DNA from: Gamarada debralockiae
Taxonomy: Eukaryota; Ascomycota; Leotiomycetes; Helotiales; Hyphodiscaceae
Direction of reading: 5' to 3'
Assembly (NCBI GenBank): GCA_002803225.1
Contig: NXFV01001516.1
Coordinates: 27,501 to 91,500 of the forward strand
Length of the DNA stretch: 64,000 bases
Shown here: piece by piece, positions 24,505 through 34,902 of the stretch
Layout: the number at the start of each line of letters is the position of its first letter
Numbering within the stretch: the first letter of the stretch is position 1
Notes under the pieces: model-generated
Databases searched by the model: none
What the model was told of the DNA's origin: nothing
The model's input: the letters and a program-made list of their open reading frames with translations, nothing else
Position numbers and translations under genes: made by a program

Positions 24505-25263
24505 ATAGACTTTGCCCAAGCCGGTGTAAAACACATCTCCATCCTCGGACGACGAGTAGAAAAGCTCAAGACGGGAGCAGCCAATATCTCATCCGCCTCC
24601 ATATCCGGAGACACGAAAGTCCTGTACAAACCCACCGACCTCCTCAACCGCGCCCAACTCGACTGCGCGCTCACCTCCATCGCCTCCAAAGTAGGCAAAA
24701 TCGACATCTTCGTCTCCAACAGCGGAGTCCTCCCAGAACTAGCACCAATCATTTCCTACAGTCCCGAGAACTTTATGCGTAGATTTGAAGCCAATGTTCT
24801 CAGTGCTTTTAATGCTATACAAGTTTTCATCCCCCGTGCGGGTCCGGAACCGGTGTTGCTCAATACGAGTACGGTGTTTGCGTACACGTCTTCTGTGCCG
24901 GATACGAGTGCTTATGCTACGAGTAAAGCGGCTGCGCCGAAGATGGTTGACTGTTGGAGAGGAGGTGGAGGGGTTGCATGTTGTTAGTAACCTAGGTGAG
25001 TTCCTACGGGATATTAATGGGTTTCCGGAGGAGGCTCCGGATTTTGGTATGTTGCTTCTCTACCGTGTGTAATAAGGTTTTAAGGACCGTTGATAGCTGA
25101 GCTTCCGGGTGCGTTCTTTGTGTGGCTTGCGTCTCCAGAAGCTAAGTTCCTGAAGGGCAAGTTCGTTTGGGCTAATTGGGATGCGGAAGAGCTTTTGGAG
25201 AGGGCGGAGGAGATTAGAAGTACGAAGCTGCTGAACTGGATCATTGAAGGGGCTCCGATGTAG
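24505..25263 (+). pseudogene. Short-chain dehydrogenase/reductase remnant, 5'-truncated and frameshifted
   Basis: A plus-strand frame starting near 24505 reads like the second beta-strand onward of a classical SDR: DFAQAGVKHISILGRR, then KVGKIDIFVSNSGVLPE (the NNAG-equivalent), then a catalytic Ser/Tyr/Lys region (NTSTVFAYTS ... TSAYATSKAAA, YxxxK present). Near 24950 the frame shifts by one, and a degraded HVV... segment follows. After an apparent intron (about 25047-25096) the C-terminal part resumes (LPGAFFVWLASPEAKFLKG, then KFVWANWD) and stops at 25263. The nucleotide-binding Gly motif and start codon are missing. The pieces are collinear, so this is a decayed single gene rather than chance similarity. 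It was probably an NADP-dependent oxidoreductase of unknown substrate. Confidence 0.75.
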
Positions 25264-25375
25264 ATAGCTGTGAAGATTTTCATAGTTTACCGCTGGTATG
25301 TGCCAATCTTAAAAAAATGTGGAAATTTTTGAAAGATGATAGCTACAACCACTACGCCAAATCCAACCATAAAGT

Positions 25376-27928
25376 TCAAAAAATCGTGACAATGGTACGG
25401 ACATCAGATTGTGAGACAGGGCCTAGAGGATTCTCGAGAGTAGACATCGCATTTGGCGCCTTGGTTCTCTCATCCTCAGTCCGAATAAACTTTGCAATTC
25501 CGATTCTCTTAAACTCACCCGCCTTACCAGCGGGTGTCAAAACAAGTGCGTTTGCGATATCCAGAAAGAGTGCAAAGCATGGGAAGCAAGGTTGATCATC
25601 AAAGAACGCAGCTCCTTTGGCAATGCTCTGTCTGATGGGGATCTCAACTGAGGTACCAAGGAAAAGCGGACCTTGCGGATGTTGTGAAGATGACTTTCTA
25701 ATTTCCAATAGTGGTGCCTGGAAGGGGTAGTTAGCACAGTGTGCGCAAGTTTTATTCAGTATAAGTTTGATACGTTACCTCAATCTTAATCCAGCCATGA
25801 CGAACACTTCCAAATTCATCAAGTCCTGATGGAGTGGTGTGTCCATCGATATATTTTGCCACAAGGTGCTTGAAATGTAACCCCACAGAGCGGATATGTG
25901 CATCGACCGAAGCCCATGACCAAGAAGGTGCACGGTATTGTTCGGGAAACCTCACATCACATAAAGCTGGACCGTATGTATAGCGTCTGTGTTCCCCAGT
26001 TGTTATCCACCGCGCGTATACACGCTAGTGTAAATCTTCGATAATATGCTCTCTCCATAATCCAGCCCAGTAGGTGTCGTTTGTAATGGCGGCAAGCTTT
26101 CTTGCCAGACCAGACAATGCTGGGAGTTTGTCGGTCTCAAAAGTCAGCTTGCGCTGGCTGTAATTCTGGATTTGAGCCAACCATCCACCACGCCACCGAC
26201 CGCGCAACTCGTAATCTGGGACATCTCCTGCTATGCCAGACATATACATCGTGGTCAATCCATGTTCATCAAACGGGAGCTGCTGCAGGTGGGAAACTGC
26301 ATCGAAGTTGCTAAAGAAAGGTATAAATCGTGCACCGTCCTCAGCAAGTAATGATTGCCTACACTCCCAATACATCTGATCAGTGCCGTAATGTATTGTT
26401 TGCGGGGACAATAATCGTTCCTGTAGCGTCCAGCCTCGAGTATTCAGGGGTGCCTCGGATACAGGATCGAAAGAACTGCCACACGCTCCTACGCAGTAAA
26501 CGATCGGCTTTGTGGCATTTGACGTTCCCAACCATTCCTTGAACATGTATAGTTTTGAATCTTTGCCATCGATCCATGGAATAGTGACTTGAAGAGCAGC
26601 GCTCGTTTCTCGTACAGTATCGTACCCAGTGGATCGACAATCTGGTGGAATATACGAGGAGCTACGCTGAGGGAAACACCCGGTCGAATCATTTGTCGAC
26701 CCCGATGCAGCGATAGTCAAATAGGAATATGCATAAACATCTGCCATTTTCGTGCACTCGCGTTCCCAGTCGGATTTATCATCTTGGATGATGCATAGGG
26801 AATCGATCCACAAATACTGGACCTTCAACTTCCGCGTGATTAAGATGGCATCTCGAAATGTCTTGGGAACTTTATCGAGGGAGATTCTTCCCTTATGGCC
26901 TTGAAGATTAGATTTCGTGGTCGTTATTACATGTGAACCCCCCCCCCCCCCAAAATAGTGACTGAGAGTCATGTATCGCCCACGTTGACCGTTCGTCTCA
27001 AGTAAAGCAATAGTGTCCGATCCTGCGCCATTGCCAACACTGAGGACTCGTGAAGGCAACTGTGCCTTTTCGGAATTGCAGGGGCTTGGGCGGCATGCTT
27101 GGTGTTGGTGCTCGCACGTATGCAGCCAACCCTGGATCCTACGGAATACTATGTCTGAACTTGAGTTGACTTCACGAAGTCGACCAGGTATCATATATGC
27201 TAGAGGGTCTTCTGTGTCACCGTTAGCTACTGTATCATATGGTGAGAATCCCACTTTTGACATACTATCATCAGTGCAGACGCGCAAACTAGTACCATGA
27301 TATGTGCCTCTCCAGTTCTCTTCAGTGGGTGTGCCTTGAAATCCAATTCTTATCCCCAACCCAATCAATTGAATAGGTGCGCCTTCCTTAGGAATGTCGT
27401 TCTGAGGGAGCGCCCACCAGCTTCCAAATAGCCAAGGCCGTAGAGCTTTCTCATCGGACCTTGAAATATTTATCTGTCTCGTCAAGGGCTTCGGTGCTTA
27501 CTCAATCGTACCTGACCACTCCTTGCGTGCTTGAGATTTACCGGTCCCATATGGGTTGTCCCAACACGACCACGATAACCATCACTTGGGAGATATTCCG
27601 TCCAATTGCCTCCTCTTCTAGGGTCGCATGCAACTTCCCAGATCAGTGAGCAAAGTTTGCATTTTGCAGCAGAGGCTTCCAGCAGAGGGAGACTCGGTTG
27701 GTGAGGCCATCCGACCTCTTCCTCTGAAGGCAACTCTCCCCAAGGTATCGCTCTGCAATAGTGACAAAACGCTAAGCTAGCTACTGAGGCAAGTGTGGAT
27801 GGGAAAGGAATCAATCTTCTACGATTTAGATATATGGTTGCAAACTACTCTGGGAAGGCTTACTGAAGCACCTCAAACACATCGAATTCTTGTAAATAGT
27901 CCTTACCCCTACGACAAGTTTCAAGCAT
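25376..27928 (-). pseudogene. HET-domain (heterokaryon incompatibility) protein with premature stop
   Basis: HET proteins trigger programmed cell death after fusion of unlike hyphae. Exons: 27928-27864, 27818-27512, 27473-25779 and 25717-25376 (introns 45, 38 and 61 nt). The N-terminus has paired cysteines (CHYC ... CKLC). The HET core starts near residue 295: RYMTLSHYF, then KTFRDAILITRKL, then QYLWIDSLCIIQDD, then LTIAASGS. Further on is the usual NTRGWTLQERLLSPQ. An in-frame TAG at 26027-26025 falls where the family has Trp (DLLWR-type motif). The same frame continues past it with the conserved YRAPSWSWASVD block and a further exon, about 195 more codons. The gene would give ~802 aa uninterrupted but 606 aa as read. 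The start ATG is tentative. A run of 14 G (coding strand) sits inside the HET core. Confidence 0.85.
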
Positions 27929-29295
27929 AGAAGGTGGCCTTGACGGGTCCAAGTGAAGGGTTCCAAACCTTCTGTTGATGCTAGTAAGCCCTGGATCAAA
28001 GACTATCAAACTCCCATTCCATTCTTCCTCCTCTCAAACCCAACAATCATTAGAGAATGTCCTTTAATATGTCAGCTTCGGCTGTGGTAATTCTAAATTG
28101 GATTCACGGCAAAGAACCTCACCTTGGTGTTGGAGATAAAGCGGTGGAAGTACGGTCATTGCACCTTCGCGGAATATTCTTTCCTTTCACCCGCAAAATA
28201 GCCCTCAACGAAATCGAGAAGCTGTTCATGTGCAGGCACTCCATCAGCTGTCTCGAAAATGAGGGCACGGTGACTTCACGAATCAAATATCAGCCAATCC
28301 CCGACACACTGATCCTCTTGGCAGTTTTGCTCCAGCTCAGTAAAGAGAGTACGCATATCGCTCGGGGAGGTGGGAAGAAGCTGTGAGATGGTACGCTGTT
28401 GGAGCCGTTGCTTCATCCAAGTTGGCATCTGTTCCTCAAAAGCGTACGGGCCGAGCTCCGCTGTCTAGAGGAAATCAGCCTTTATTCCAAGCAAATGTAA
28501 AGCAGGAATTACCCCAAGATGCTGGTATTCTCTGATGTCAACTTGAGCAGGCTGGGGGTTCTGGTCTTCATGGTTGTCTCCCCAAGCCTGGTCCGCATTG
28601 ACAGGTTAAGTGGAGAATTGGAGTCCATGTGTCCCATCTTTCAAAGCGAAGTGATGTGGCTACTCGACAACAGTGCCTCTTTGACAGCAGTTGGCTTTTT
28701 GGCTCTTCGGAGTTGCTACTGTGTATAAATCGAATAGTGCGGGTGAGGCCACGCCACCCACACCCAGCTATAGTTGGGCGCACTTTCGCATGCCTATCAG
28801 GCCAATTTCATGTGTCATCCGTAGCTGGAATTATTAACCAGAATTCCATTTCGATTCTTAGAAAATCACCGGGAATCGATACAAAATTTATTTGACATTA
28901 GATGTGTCGATTTATGCGTCAGGACAGTTCCATTCCGTCCAACAAAGAGGGGGAAATGCAACGATTTGTTTCGGACGTCAACCACTCGAAATATCTGATA
29001 ATCAGAAGACCTAACTGCTTACTGTATGGAACACTGGTCATCATCTCACCCTCGAATTGCAAAAGGGTATTACCCACTGGGCGCCGTGTACATGGTATCA
29101 TAACTCCTACCTTCCGCCATGTATGACAGCTGCAAAGCCTACCTATCCTACACCCCCTACTGGAATAAGGTTACCCGGGTTAACCTCATAAAATGGGCTC
29201 GTGAACACTCGAGGGTTGTGCCAGAAACCTCACGGGTTATACTCCGTATTCAAAGGAAGACCTCGAAGTGTGCGAGGTGGTGGCTAATCGAGTCT
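27929..29295. other. Intergenic region with coding remnant
   Basis: About 1.4 kb upstream of the HET gene. Apart from the remnant listed at 28130-28560, I see only short open frames without family resemblance on either strand. No repeats or RNA genes recognised. Confidence 0.4.
28130..28560 (-). pseudogene. Unidentified decayed coding remnant
   Basis: On the minus strand an open, protein-like frame runs across an apparent intron (about 28514-28467, GTAATT...CTCTAG). It includes QMPTWMKQRLQQRT and MRTLFTELEQNCQEDQ. An in-frame TGA near 28282 is followed in the same frame by ALIFETADGVPAHEQLL and a normal stop near 28158. No clean start codon is present, because a TAA lies upstream. I do not recognise the family. 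Coding-like amino-acid usage on both sides of the stop suggests a disabled gene or C-terminal fragment rather than a random frame. Confidence is low. Confidence 0.35.
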
Positions 29296-30069
29296 TCAAC
29301 CACCTCCCCCACCTCTCCTCTGCCTCGCTCTCCTCCTCGCACCCTCAATAACCCCCAATCCCGTCAACAAAACAGCAATTTCCCAATCACCCCACCAATC
29401 AGTCTCCTCACCCTCCTTCCCCTGTCCCCCTTCACTACCGCCGACCCCAACGCCACACTTCCGCAAATAAAATCTCCCCCGCTTCCTCCCCCAGCTCTGA
29501 CATCCAATATAAACCGCTAATACCTCTCCCGTCCCCTCCTCACGCATCTCCATATCCGGCTGGTCTGCAAAAATCGGCTGTCTAGTCCTCTGCCACACAA
29601 AATTCCTCCCTTGAAACACAAATTCGTACGTGCCATGCGTCCATTTACTTGTTCTTTTCAAAGCCTCCCACTGTACCTCACCCTCGCCGGTCTTCTCCCT
29701 CTCTGGATCACCCAGACCGTAAACATTTTCAGCACCCCATCCGAGCTTCAACACGCCTAGAACTTGACCAGACTTTGAGGAACGGGAGATGGTGACGGAG
29801 GGTTTGGAGGGCGACCATTGCGAGTTGGTGACGTAGAGGAGTGGTGTTTCGGGAGTTGAGGGGGAGGAGAGAACAATGTTTACGAAATGAGAGTTTGTTG
29901 CGAGGAGGGTGTGGAAGTCGGAGGAGGATGGTGGGTTTTTGTTGGTGTAGGCTGGTGTTGGGTAGAAGGCTGTTAGGGTTGGTGAGGTGGAGATGATGGA
30001 AGGTGCGAGGGTTGAGGCGGTGTCACCCCAGATGTCTTTGTTGATTTCGGTTGAGGGTTGTTTCTCCAT
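29296..30069 (-). CDS. Hypothetical protein, 257 aa, single exon
   Basis: Intronless frame starting at an ATG with good context (CAACATGG at 30069). There is no signal peptide and no clear transmembrane segment except a weak hydrophobic stretch near residues 230-245 (WEIAVLLTGLGVIEG). The middle (about 95-200) is rich in beta-strand-like, aromatic segments (VLKLGWGAENVYGLGD, then THGTYEFVFQGRNFVWQRTR). This pattern recalls LURP/tubby-type beta-barrel proteins of fungi, but that is only an impression. The tail is Arg/Gly-rich. Codon choice and length argue for a real gene. Function unknown. Confidence 0.55.
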   Translation of the reverse strand: MEKQPSTEINKDIWGDTASTLAPSIISTSPTLTAFYPTPAYTNKNPPSSSDFHTLLATNSHFVNIVLSSPSTPETPLLYVTNSQWSPSKPSVTISRSSKSGQVLGVLKLGWGAENVYGLGDPEREKTGEGEVQWEALKRTSKWTHGTYEFVFQGRNFVWQRTRQPIFADQPDMEMREEGTGEVLAVYIGCQSWGRKRGRFYLRKCGVGVGGSEGGQGKEGEETDWWGDWEIAVLLTGLGVIEGARRRARQRRGGGGG

Positions 30070-30477
30070 GTTGCGAATTTGTTGCTGTGGTTTTATTTGA
30101 ACTCAAGAAGGTTTAGTTATTCTTTCCTGTGGGACAGGATCTTGATTGTGATGAACTGAATCTAGGGGTCAACTTGTCAAACAGATGGAAAGATAATACA
30201 TAAGCTACGAAATGGAGACTGAGCAAGCTCTTAAGGTCTGTTAATAATCGTCGCCTGATCTTTGTGTTACTCTCAACGAGGCTATGCTTACGCCTTCCTC
30301 AAAACTCATTGGATCGTGCAACAGTCTGCGCCCAGCCAATATCACGTGTCACAATAATACCTCAAAGAAAATGCCGCACAAAGCAAAGTCTCTTCGATCG
30401 AATTCAACCGTTTACTTGGCAGATGAAATGTGATTCACTATTCGGGTTGGATGCAAATATACCTGAGCCTCGCCCCT
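30070..30477. other. Intergenic region
   Basis: 408 bp between the 5' end of the hypothetical gene and the 3' end of the P450 gene. No feature seen beyond what a promoter plus terminator region would need. Confidence 0.4.
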
Positions 30478-32497
30478 TCATTTGACAGCAGGCCGGCAGA
30501 ACGCTTGGAGATGCGGCCCTTGAAAACATGGTAGGAAACAATCTCTCCATTTCAGATCAGAAACATGTCCACTGTAATTGTTAGATTTATTGTCGCCTGA
30601 TTGTTGTATAGATTTAGCTTACCTTGTGCTGTCGAGCTCTAGATCGAACCTCCTGAAAAGTGATGCGAAAGCTAGGTACAACTCGCAGTATGCAAGGCTG
30701 AGCTTCAATCAGCGACCGTCGATTGAAGAATGTGAAATGATGAAGAAATTGGACTCACTTCTGGCCCATGCACATCCTTGGTCCTTTTCCAAACGACACC
30801 AGCCATTTCTCTAATGGCGCGGCGTCGTCCATAAGCCAGCGATCTGGATCGAACTCTTTAGGGTCCTTGAAGATTGTTTCTGAACTATGAACGAAGTACG
30901 CGGACATTCCCACAATTGTCTATTCTCAAATTAGGGGGTTTAGGGAAAGAGAATAGGACTACTTACGTCGACAGGTACAAGAGAACCGCTTATCGTCGCA
31001 CCGCCCTTAGGAACGATGCGGGGCAAGGGAGACGCAATGCCACCAGGACCAATTCGAAGAGATTCTTTGATCACTGCAGTCTGTTTTAATGTTAGACACT
31101 TGGGTTCAAACCAAATGCAGGATCACTCACCAGGAATGGAAGTTTCTCAAGTTCCTCAAATTTAGGAGGAGCGTTTTCGAGAACTGGCCATACCTCTAAT
31201 AATTCCTTTCTAAGTCTTGCCATCAAAGCTGGCTGTTCAAGCGTATTGAACATTCCTAGCATCAAGACATTTCCATTCGTGTCAGCGCCCTTGAACATGA
31301 GCGCTTGAGCTTCCTCGTACAGACTTGTGGCATTCGGAACCTTTCCTCCAGCATTGGCCGTTGGACTAAGCAGTTCATTGTAGATAATTCTATGAGGGAC
31401 TTCCAGCAGACTGTAAGGATTGGAGGTGACTTCCTTCACTTGAGCCCTTAGAAGCCGCTGTAGCTGAGTCAAGCCTGAAATCTTGGGACCGATTAGAGCA
31501 CTTAGCCGAGCTGGCATTGCAATTACTGCTTTTCGAATCAAGCTGAAATGCTTGAAGACGATGAATGCAGGCAAACTTGATTCCATCGCTTCAATGATTG
31601 GTGCTTTGAAATCAGGCTCGCCGAGAGCGTCCACAGATTTTGCGAAGCAAAACGAAGTGATGGTATCCAGGGTGAAGCATCGAAGTCCAAAAAACAGGTC
31701 GGATGACTTTCCCTTCTCGTTGTTCGCCGTGAGAACCTCACAGAGGCGATCGACCTGACAAATTATTAGTCGAAAGAAGTCAAAGTATTCGGGGGCAACA
31801 TACATTACTTTGAACCAGATCTTGGAGGTCAGAAATTGCTTGTCGTGAAAACAATGGGTTCATGATATCCTTCCTTTTCTTGGATTCCGCATAAGTCAAG
31901 AAGCCGAATGACGAATGGTCTTCGCCAAAGCTCTGATAGAAGGAGGCTTCCTTGTCCCATCTAGTGTTGTCGTTGTAGATTTCATGGTATGCTGTCGGAT
32001 CAGAGAAGTGGAGCTAGAGAGATTATCAGATCGGGTTCAATAGCAATCCCCCTCGACCGAGGATCACCTGACCAGTAGCAAGATTCATCCTGAGCGGTGA
32101 CAAACATAGTTGCATACCTCATTCGGACCAACACGGACAATTTTTCCTTCTTCAATTAGCATCTGCGTACTTCTATTCTTCTCAAAGACGTACCGTATTT
32201 CTTGTGCAACTTCTCCAACACGTCAATCCAAGATTCTCCACGAAAAACTTCGATGTATGTCTTGTACCAAGACGTGAAGGCCGCAAGTGTTGGACCAGGA
32301 AAGCCAACGAGGGGATGATTAGACGTATTGTAGATGCCCTCGAAGATAAACGACCCAATCCAGGCTAGGGCAAGGCATATCGGGACCTTGTAGATCAAAT
32401 CCACTGCCGGAGGAGCCTGTGGAGCTTTTGAAGGTATCTTGACAAGGTTCTGGAGAGAGCTCACGAAGTTATCGATAAGCTCGATTACGAAATCCAT
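30478..32497 (-). CDS. Cytochrome P450 monooxygenase
   Basis: Eight exons: 32497-32194, 32149-32118 (32 nt), 32013-31804, 31754-31131, 31080-30967, 30919-30759, 30697-30623 and 30571-30478. All phases agree; 537 aa. An N-terminal hydrophobic anchor (near 35-55) is followed by the proline hinge HPLVGFPGPTLAAF, so the enzyme sits in the ER membrane. Landmarks: KIVRVGPNE, then LHFSDPTAYHEIY, the oxygen-binding I-helix region (EAQALMFKGADTNGNV, normally AGxDT), ExxR (KESLR), PKEFDPDRWL, and heme-binding FGKGPRMCMGQ with the Cys thiolate. The C-terminal SDLKWRDCFLP block is intact. The sequence resembles trichodiene-oxygenase-type fungal P450s, but the substrate cannot be told. It stands alone, with no synthase or reductase next to it. 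No disabling lesion found. Confidence 0.9.
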
Positions 32498-33573
32498 CTT
32501 TGATCGTCTTCAAGAAATCTGCACTGACATAGAGTAATCGAGCAAAGAATTGGCAAGATATCGATCTGCCCCTCCTCTTTCTAAGCTATTCCGGGATAGA
32601 GGTAGAATACAGTGCTGTGCAACAAGCGAAACTCTCGTCTACTCAATTGCTCGTGAATGCGTGACGGTCACACTTTTTAAGTTGAGCCAAGAGAACGAAG
32701 GGGGAAGCGACACAAGAACTAACGCAGAAGGGGGCAAAAGCTTGACGATTTCGAGATTGGGGCGAAAAGGCCCTATTAGGAAGGCTTTGGAAATGTCCCA
32801 AATCGGAAGGAGGGTTGAAGATTGCGATGAGGAATTGGCCAATCTTTAGTGGACAATTGCGCCCTCCCGTGGTGGGGCCTTTGGTGGCTTCAGCGCAAGA
32901 AAATCGCCTCCCAACTGCAACACAAAAGAGAGGGCGACGAATTGACCACAAGGCGGTCCTTGACCGTTGTGCGATGGAACACAATTCCATTAGGAGTGAG
33001 GATTGATGAGGAACACTTCGAGTCATCGCGACAGGAATACCATCAACTCAAAAGGACCCCGGGTTCGAGCTTCGCGATTTGCGACCGGGGCGCGCCGATG
33101 ACGAGCATATTCTCAAACTTCAGTGAGTTCGAGAGAGCATTGAAGGATGCATCGAATCCTTCGATTTCACGGGGAAATCAATTGAGTGACGTACGACATA
33201 GATTTTCTGTGTCTGACAAGAAGCGTGTGCGCGTGCGCGTTCGTAGCCGCTGCTCGACGCCATGCGGGTGGCAGTTCTGCTCAGCCTTCTGGCCTCAGCC
33301 TCTGAAAGGCTCCCGATCAGGCCAACAATAGTTACTCCAACCACGAGCAGCAAGGCTGTGTGAGGTAGTTTTATGTGCGTCGTATTGGTGAGGCATTTTT
33401 ACGTGGTACTGCGACTGACTTCTCTTAAGATTATATTGCTCCGGATTTCCCGCGCATTTGTTCTGTCTGATAGTTTCTTCAAATCTCAAAGATCCGTAGA
33501 AAGTCATATCACCACATCAACAGTCAATCTCCTTCAATTGCATGAATATATCATCGACAGTCAGCATTATCGT
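32498..33573. other. Intergenic region
   Basis: About 1.1 kb upstream of the P450. Open frames up to 160 codons (such as 32849-33331 plus strand) are Arg/Ser-rich and show no domain. Nothing else recognised. Confidence 0.4.
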
Positions 33574-34028
33574 AGCAACTACGCTCCTCGACGCATCACA
33601 AATCACCTGCCTCCAACACAACGTCTCCATCCAAGCACCACCACCCCCCTCAACACCACCTCCCTCTCGTCCTGGAGCATCTCCTTCTTCGCGCAGACAG
33701 CGATAACCCTCCTCTCAACGTGCTGCAACACAACCGATCACATTTCGTCTCCCCCTACATATCCAACGAGCTCGTCATGACGGGTGGCTACAGCGCAAAC
33801 GGATGCGATTGCGCATACTGCAATGTTACCGGTCGGAGTGGAATTGATGAGTTTGGGAGTGGTTTGAGCACAGCTGCGCCAGAAGTGGAAGGCCAGTGCT
33901 TTTTGGAAGGCAATACACGGACGAGCGATGCCCGGAGGATCAGTACGCCGTGGAAAAAGACCGAGAAGAAGACCCTTTCGGCGGGGTTGTTGATTGCGCT
34001 GGGTGTTGCGGGGATGTTTATGGGTTGA
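33574..34028 (+). CDS. Putative small Cys-containing protein with C-terminal hydrophobic tail (uncertain)
   Basis: A plus-strand frame open from about 33574 to the stop at 34028 has protein-like stretches: LPLVLEHLLLRADSDNPPLN, then HFVSPYISNELVMTGGYSA, then a CDCAYC cluster. A basic-then-hydrophobic C-terminus (TLSAGLLIALGVAGMFMG) could be a tail anchor. No ATG is seen in this frame before 33777. A different frame beginning at ATG 33542 is signal-like (MNISSTVSIIVATTLL), so an unrecognised intron or frameshift may link the two. I do not recognise the family. Confidence 0.35.
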
Positions 34029-34227
34029 GACACGGGAATAACCGAAGAAAGGATCAAGATGCGATGAAAGAGGAGAGTTTTTGTCATGAATTTAGCGTTG
34101 GAGTTCAGGCGGTATACCCACGGCGTCAAAGACGGTCTGCAAAATTAGAGTCCTTTATCAATAGCGGCAGTCCGCTCCGAGATCTTAATAATGTAAAAAC
34201 TTGTAACATCAATTCACATCATCTCAA

Positions 34228-34902
34228 TCACTCAACCTCCTCATCAACCCGATACGTTCCATGCTTCGGCAAGCCTCCACTGCCCTCTGCCCCAAACCTC
34301 CTGACCCAGTCAATACCCACATCCCACCACAAGTGTCTTTCAGGAACAAGCCATTCCTTCTCCAAATCCTCTTGATCCACGCTTCCGATCCAAATATCTA
34401 GCATCCTTGGCCAGGGGTCTGGGTAGGGATAGGCTGAGTACGCAAACTGCGTTCCACAATTTCCACAAAATGCTCGCGTTCTGCCTTGTGAAGACGTGTA
34501 GAATGATAGCGTCGTATTTTCCCGACTCATAGTTCCCGGAGGGAAGATCTCGGCTGCTGGTAACCAGGATCTTTCTTCGTCCTTCTTTTGCTCGGATTGC
34601 TCCTGCTTTCCCGGTTCTCCTTCCGCCGTCATTGCACTGGAGCTTGGACTGGGCAGGAGAGACATCGCAACATACGAAGTCGGCGAACATAACACAACAC
34701 CTAGAAGTGCTCCGGTAGCCTTTCGGCAGTCGTTGCAGTGGTCTATACATACGAATGGGAGACGCGCTGCTTCTTTGCTGCTGCTGAGGTCGAAAGTTGG
34801 GTGGAGCGGTCGCTCTGAAATGGGAGGAATGGAGACACGGTATCGGATTGCAGCGCAATTGCAACCACCTGAGATGATGATGGCTTCGGGCGGTAGTGGC
34901 AT
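34228..34902 (-). CDS. GFA / CENP-V family zinc protein
   Basis: Single-exon gene, 224 aa. The family (glutathione-dependent formaldehyde-activating enzyme-like, CENP-V fold) binds zinc with clustered cysteines. Visible here are GGCNCAAIRY near residue 13 (first C-x-C), HCNDCRKATGA near 57 and AFCGNCGTQFAY near 147, followed by the usual IWIGSVD and HLWWD segments. A 40-residue Ser/Glu/Lys-rich insertion (about 85-125) between the second and third cysteine groups makes it longer than the minimal domain of ~130 aa. Possible role in thiol/aldehyde detoxification; many fungal members are uncharacterised. No signal peptide. The neighbours are unrelated. Confidence 0.85.
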   Translation of the reverse strand: MPLPPEAIIISGGCNCAAIRYRVSIPPISERPLHPTFDLSSSKEAARLPFVCIDHCNDCRKATGALLGVVLCSPTSYVAMSLLPSPSSSAMTAEGEPGKQEQSEQKKDEERSWLPAAEIFPPGTMSRENTTLSFYTSSQGRTRAFCGNCGTQFAYSAYPYPDPWPRMLDIWIGSVDQEDLEKEWLVPERHLWWDVGIDWVRRFGAEGSGGLPKHGTYRVDEEVE

